Below the pieces are notes generated by a model that had not been told where the DNA came from, did not search any database, and was given only the letters and a program-made list of their open reading frames with translations. Shown here piece by piece: positions 60,461 to 64,000 of a stretch of DNA of 64,000 bases. The DNA is from Stomorhina lunata (Eukaryota > Arthropoda > Insecta > Diptera > Rhiniidae), in NCBI GenBank assembly GCA_933228675.1, contig OW121743.1:59828639-59892638 (forward strand). Direction: 5' to 3'. A program made the position numbers and the translations under genes. Position 1 is the first letter of the stretch; each line of letters starts with the position of its first letter.

Positions 60461-60581
60461 GGGTTTATATAACTCAAGCGTCTGACGATTGAGTGAAATT
60501 TACTTGTATTTTGTTTTTGTTACAATAACAAAACACATGTAAATTTTACTCAATCGTCAGATGATTGAGATATATGAACCC
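60461..60581. mobile_element. 121-bp foldback MITE
   Basis: Left arm GGGTTTATATAACTCAAGCG then TCTGACGATTGAGT; right arm the complement, ending ATATATGAACCC. Pairing covers about 45 bp per side around a loop near 60521. No clear target duplication. Confidence 0.75.
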
Positions 60582-60889
60582 TACATAAATCTTTTTGAGT
60601 ATTTTAAAAACATTTTTTCCTTATAAATTGTTAAAATAGGTCATATTCTTTTTATGGGAATATTAAGTGCCTTAAGTCATTAGACGATGGCCTATGTTAT
60701 CTGTTTAATTATTTCGCGTTTGTAGCAGCCAGAATAATATTAAAAAAGAAAAAAGTTACGTTTAACATACGAAACCGAAGGACTTTAGACCTATAAGCAG
60801 AGGTCGGCACAAAGAGAATAGAACAAGAATATCGCCGGCAGAGTTGCCGTTTTTTATACTTTTAACTAAAATGGGTATATTCTCTGATG

Positions 60890-62335
60890 TTTTAAAAAGA
60901 AAAATTTTTCTTTAAAAAACTTGTTTATCAAAAATTTTTCTATAGAAAATCTTTTTATCGAAAAATTTTTCTAAAGAATATTTTCCGATGCTTTAAAATG
61001 AAAAATTTTTCTTTAAAAAACTTGTTTATCAAAAATTTTTCTATAGAAAATCTTTTTATCGAAAAATTTTTCTAAAGAAAATTTTCTATAGAAAATTTTT
61101 TATCCAAAAAAAAAATTTTTTTTTTGATAAAATATATTTTTATCAACAATTTTTCCATAGAAAGTTTTTTTTATCAATTTTTTTTATCGAAAATTTTTTT
61201 AGCAACAATTTTTTTACAAAAAATCTTTTTATCAAAAAATTTTTTTTATCGAAAAATTTTTCTAAAGAATATTTTCCGATGTTTTAAAAAGAAAAATTTT
61301 TCTTTAAAAAATTTGTTTGTCAAAAATTTTTTTATAGAAAATCTTTTTATCGAAAAATTTTTCTAAAGAATATTTTCCGATGTTTTAAAAAGAAAAATTT
61401 TTCTTTAAAAAACTTGTTTATCAAAAATTTTTCTATAGAAAATCTTTTTATCGAAAAATTTTTCTAAAGAAAATTTTCTATAGAAAATTTTGTATCCAAA
61501 AAAAATTTTTTTTTGATGAAATATATTTTTATCAACAATTTTTCCATAGAAAGTTTTTTTTTATCAATTTTTTTATCGAAAATTTTTTTAGCAACAATTT
61601 TTTTACAAAAAATCTTTTTATCAAAAAATTTTTTTTATTGAAAAATTTTTCTAAAGAATATTTTCCGATGTTTTAAAAAGAAAAATTTTTCTTTAAAAAA
61701 CTTGTTTATCAAAAATTTTTCTATAGAAAATCTTTTTATCGAAAAATTTTTCTAAAGAAAATTTTCTATAGAAAATTTTGTATCCAAAAAAAATTTTTTT
61801 TTGATGAAATATATTTTTATCAACAATTTTTCCATAGAAAGTTTTTTTTATCAATTTTTTTTATCGAAAATTTTTTTAGCAACAATTTAAAAAAAAAAAA
61901 ATCTTTTTATCAAAAAATTTTTTTTATTGAAAAATTTTTCTAAAGAATATTTTCCGATGTTTTAAAAAGAAAAATTTTTCTTTAAAAAACTTGTTTATCA
62001 AAAATTTTTCTATAGAAAATCTTTTTATCGAAAAATTTTTCTAAAGAAAATTTTCTATAGAAAATTTTTTATCCAAACAAAAAAAAATTTTTTTTGATCA
62101 AATATTTTTTTTAACAACAATTTTTCCATAGAAAGTTTTTTGCATCATTTTTTTATCGAAAATTTTTTAGCAACAATTTTTTACAGAAAATCTTTTTATC
62201 AAAAATTTTTTGTTTTATCAAAAACTTTTTTATATAAAATTTTTTTTCAAAAATTTGTTATTGAAAACTTTTTTATTAAAAATTATTCTATACAAAAATT
62301 TATCAAAAAAATGTTTGTATAGAAGATATCTAAAA
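60890..62335 (+). repeat. Higher-order array with about 290-bp units
   Basis: The landmark TTTTCCGATGTTTTAAAAAG recurs near 60968, 61270, 61374, 61662 and 61949, with last spacings near 290. Each unit contains sub-repeats of GAAAAATTTTTCTTTAAAAA, TTTTTCTATAGAAAATC and TTTTTATCGAAAAATTT. Open frames at 61124 and 62140 are products of this periodicity. Confidence 0.85.
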
Positions 62336-63230
62336 AATAGTTTTAATATTTTTTTGCTAGAAATTAATTAAATATTTTAATTTAAAATTTTTCTATAAAT
62401 TTTTTTTATCCAAAATTTTACTATAGAAATTTTTTTATCATCAATTTTTTTTTATAGAAAATCTTCTTATCAAAAACTTTTCTATAGAAAATTTTAAATC
62501 AAAAATTTTTCTATAGAAAATTTTTTTATCAACAACTTTTAATATAATTTTATATAGAAAACTTTTCGATAAAAAAAATTTTATATAGAAAATTTTTCGA
62601 TAAAAAAAATGTTATATAGAAAATTTTTCGATAAAAAAAAATTTTCGTTAAAAAAAATTTATATAGAAAATTTTTCGATAAAAAAAATTTTCTATAGAAA
62701 ATTTTTCGTTAAAAAAATTTTCTTTAGAAAAATTTTCGTTAAAAAAAATTATCTTTAGAAAAATTTTCGTTAAAAAAAATTTTCTTTAGAAAATTTTTCG
62801 TTAAAAAAAATTTTTTTAGAAAAATTTTCGTTAAAAAAAATTTTCTTTAGAAAAATTTACGTTAAAAAAATTTTTTTTAGAAAATTTTTCGTTAAAAAAA
62901 ATTTTCTTTAGAAAATTTTTCGTTAAAAATATTTTTCCATAGAAAAATATTCGTTAAAAAAATTTTCTATGGAAAAATTTTCGTTAAAAATATTTTTCTA
63001 TGGAAAAATTTTCGTTAAAAATATTTTTCTATGGAAAAATTTTCGTTAAAAATATTTTTCTATAGAAAAACTTTCGTTAAAAATATTTTTCCGTAGAAAA
63101 ATATTCGTTAAAAATATTTTTCTATAGAAACATTTTCGTTAAAAATATTTTTCTATAGAAAAATTTTCGTTAAAAATATTTTTCTACAGAAAAATTTTCG
63201 TTAAAATATTTTTCTATGGAAAATTTTTGA
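62336..63230 (+). repeat. 31-bp CGTTAAAAA satellite
   Basis: From about 62560 units alternate TTCGTTAAAAAAATTTTC and TTTAGAAAAA, becoming CGTTAAAAATATTTTTC plus TATGGAAAAATTTT (31 bp) after 62940. Before 62560 it is a degenerate mixture. Confidence 0.85.
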
Positions 63231-64000
63231 AAAACATTTTTTTCTATAGAAAATTTTTGGAAAAAAATATTTCTATAGAAAGTTTTTCATATAGAAAAAT
63301 TTTCTATAGAAATTTTTTCTTAAAGAAAAATTTTCCATAGAAATTGTTTCATATAGAAAAATTTTCTATAGAAATTGTTTCATATAGAAAAATTTTCTAT
63401 AGAAATTTTTTCATATAGAAAAATTTTCTATAGAAATTTTTTCATATAGAAAAATTTTCTATAGAAATTTTTTCATATAGAAAAATTTTCTATAGAAATT
63501 TTTTCATATAGAAAAATTTTCTATAGAAATTTTTTCATATAGAAAAATTTTCTATAGAAATTTTTTCATATAGAAAAATTTTCTATAGAAATTTTTTCAT
63601 ATAGAAAAATTTTCTATAGAAATTTTTTCTTAAAGAAAAATTTTCCATAGAAATTTTTTCATATAGAAAAATTTTCTATAGAAATTTTTTCATATAGAAA
63701 AATTTTCTATAGAAATTTTTTCATATAGAAAAATTTTCTATAGCAATTTTTTCATATAGAAAAATTTTCTATAGAAATTTTTTCATATAGAAAAATTTTC
63801 TATAGAAATTTTTTCATATAGAAAAATTTTCTATAGAAATTTTTTCATATAGAAAAATTTTCAATAGAAATTTTTTCATATAGAAAAATTTTCTATAGAA
63901 ATTTTTCATATAGAAAAATTTTCTATAGAAATTTTTTCATATAGAAAAATTTTCTATAGAAATTTTTCATATAGAAAAATTTTCTATACAAATTTTTTCA
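63231..64000 (+). repeat. 31-bp CATATAG satellite, continues beyond the window
   Basis: At least 20 near-identical units of CATATAGAAAAATTTTC and TATAGAAATTTTTT (63381 to 63412 is one period). The core AAAAATTTTCTATAGAAATT is close to self-complementary. Very low divergence suggests recent amplification. Confidence 0.92.

Noticed and set aside
61124..62322. Phe-rich ORFs
   Set aside because: Products of the AT hairpin array, with no start or splice context.

Overview
The window is eukaryotic, very AT-rich, and looks like part of one or two long introns in a brachyceran fly genome. A calyptrate such as a blowfly or house fly is likely, but this is inferred only from repeat style: (GTCY)n tracts beside a TATACCCTTCACC-type hairpin, DUF4817-type mariner-like elements, and Helitron-like repeats with (TA)n tracts. 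No bacterial, viral or CRISPR features were seen. Most of the DNA is repeat; coding sequence is about 1.3 kb.

Coding part (+ strand). Two exons, 6013-6438 and 12631-13062, encode clearly paralogous N-termini of almost equal length. They share I-P-(Y/F)-A-D, V-D-L-S-I-L and G-L-R-R-N-S-I-S at nearly the same residue numbers, and both end in a phase-0 GT donor. They look like duplicated alternative first exons. A third possible first exon (43284-43500) encodes an unrelated Ser/Asn-rich N-terminus. All would splice tens of kilobases to a common internal exon at 55640-55767 and then to a short exon at 59082-59172, which stays in frame and ends in a stop. I do not recognise the protein family.

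Repeats by region. 1738-5590: 29-bp satellite in two opposed blocks. 6519-8058: Helitron-like element. 9045-11661: 32-bp palindromic satellite. 13145-17130: 31-bp satellite with one orientation flip. 18170-19600: old dispersed repeats with (GTCY)n. 19859-22051: Helitron-like copy broken by a mariner-like element. 22055-23015: degenerate satellite. 24253-25119: two foldback elements. 26358-32430: about 6 kb of 31/32-bp satellite. 33541-34185: tandem pair of TIR units. 34890-36500: about 388-bp satellite. 36583-36750: SINE fragment. 37058-37974: deleted mariner-like element. 38208-38415: LINE tail relic. 39855-42414: TIR element with tRNA-like modules, carrying a mariner-like element with a TA duplication. 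43590-43907: SINE with a 13-bp duplication. 44104-45767: Helitron-like copy (-). 46014-47142: probable solo LTR with a series of palindromes. 47185-48490: second copy of the tRNA-bearing TIR element, which preserves the empty site of the mariner insertion. 48950-49360: decayed classic mariner. 53187-54783: non-autonomous hAT-like element with a perfect 8-bp duplication. 56695-58965: second 29-bp array with a flip. 60461-60581: small foldback MITE. 60890-64000: three further hairpin-type arrays running off the window.

The most interesting points are the duplicated first exons embedded in self-palindromic satellites whose orientation flips could fold intronic RNA into very long duplexes, the palindrome series inside the solo LTR, the TIR element carrying Pol III-like tRNA modules, and two mariner-like copies that have each lost a different catalytic aspartate.
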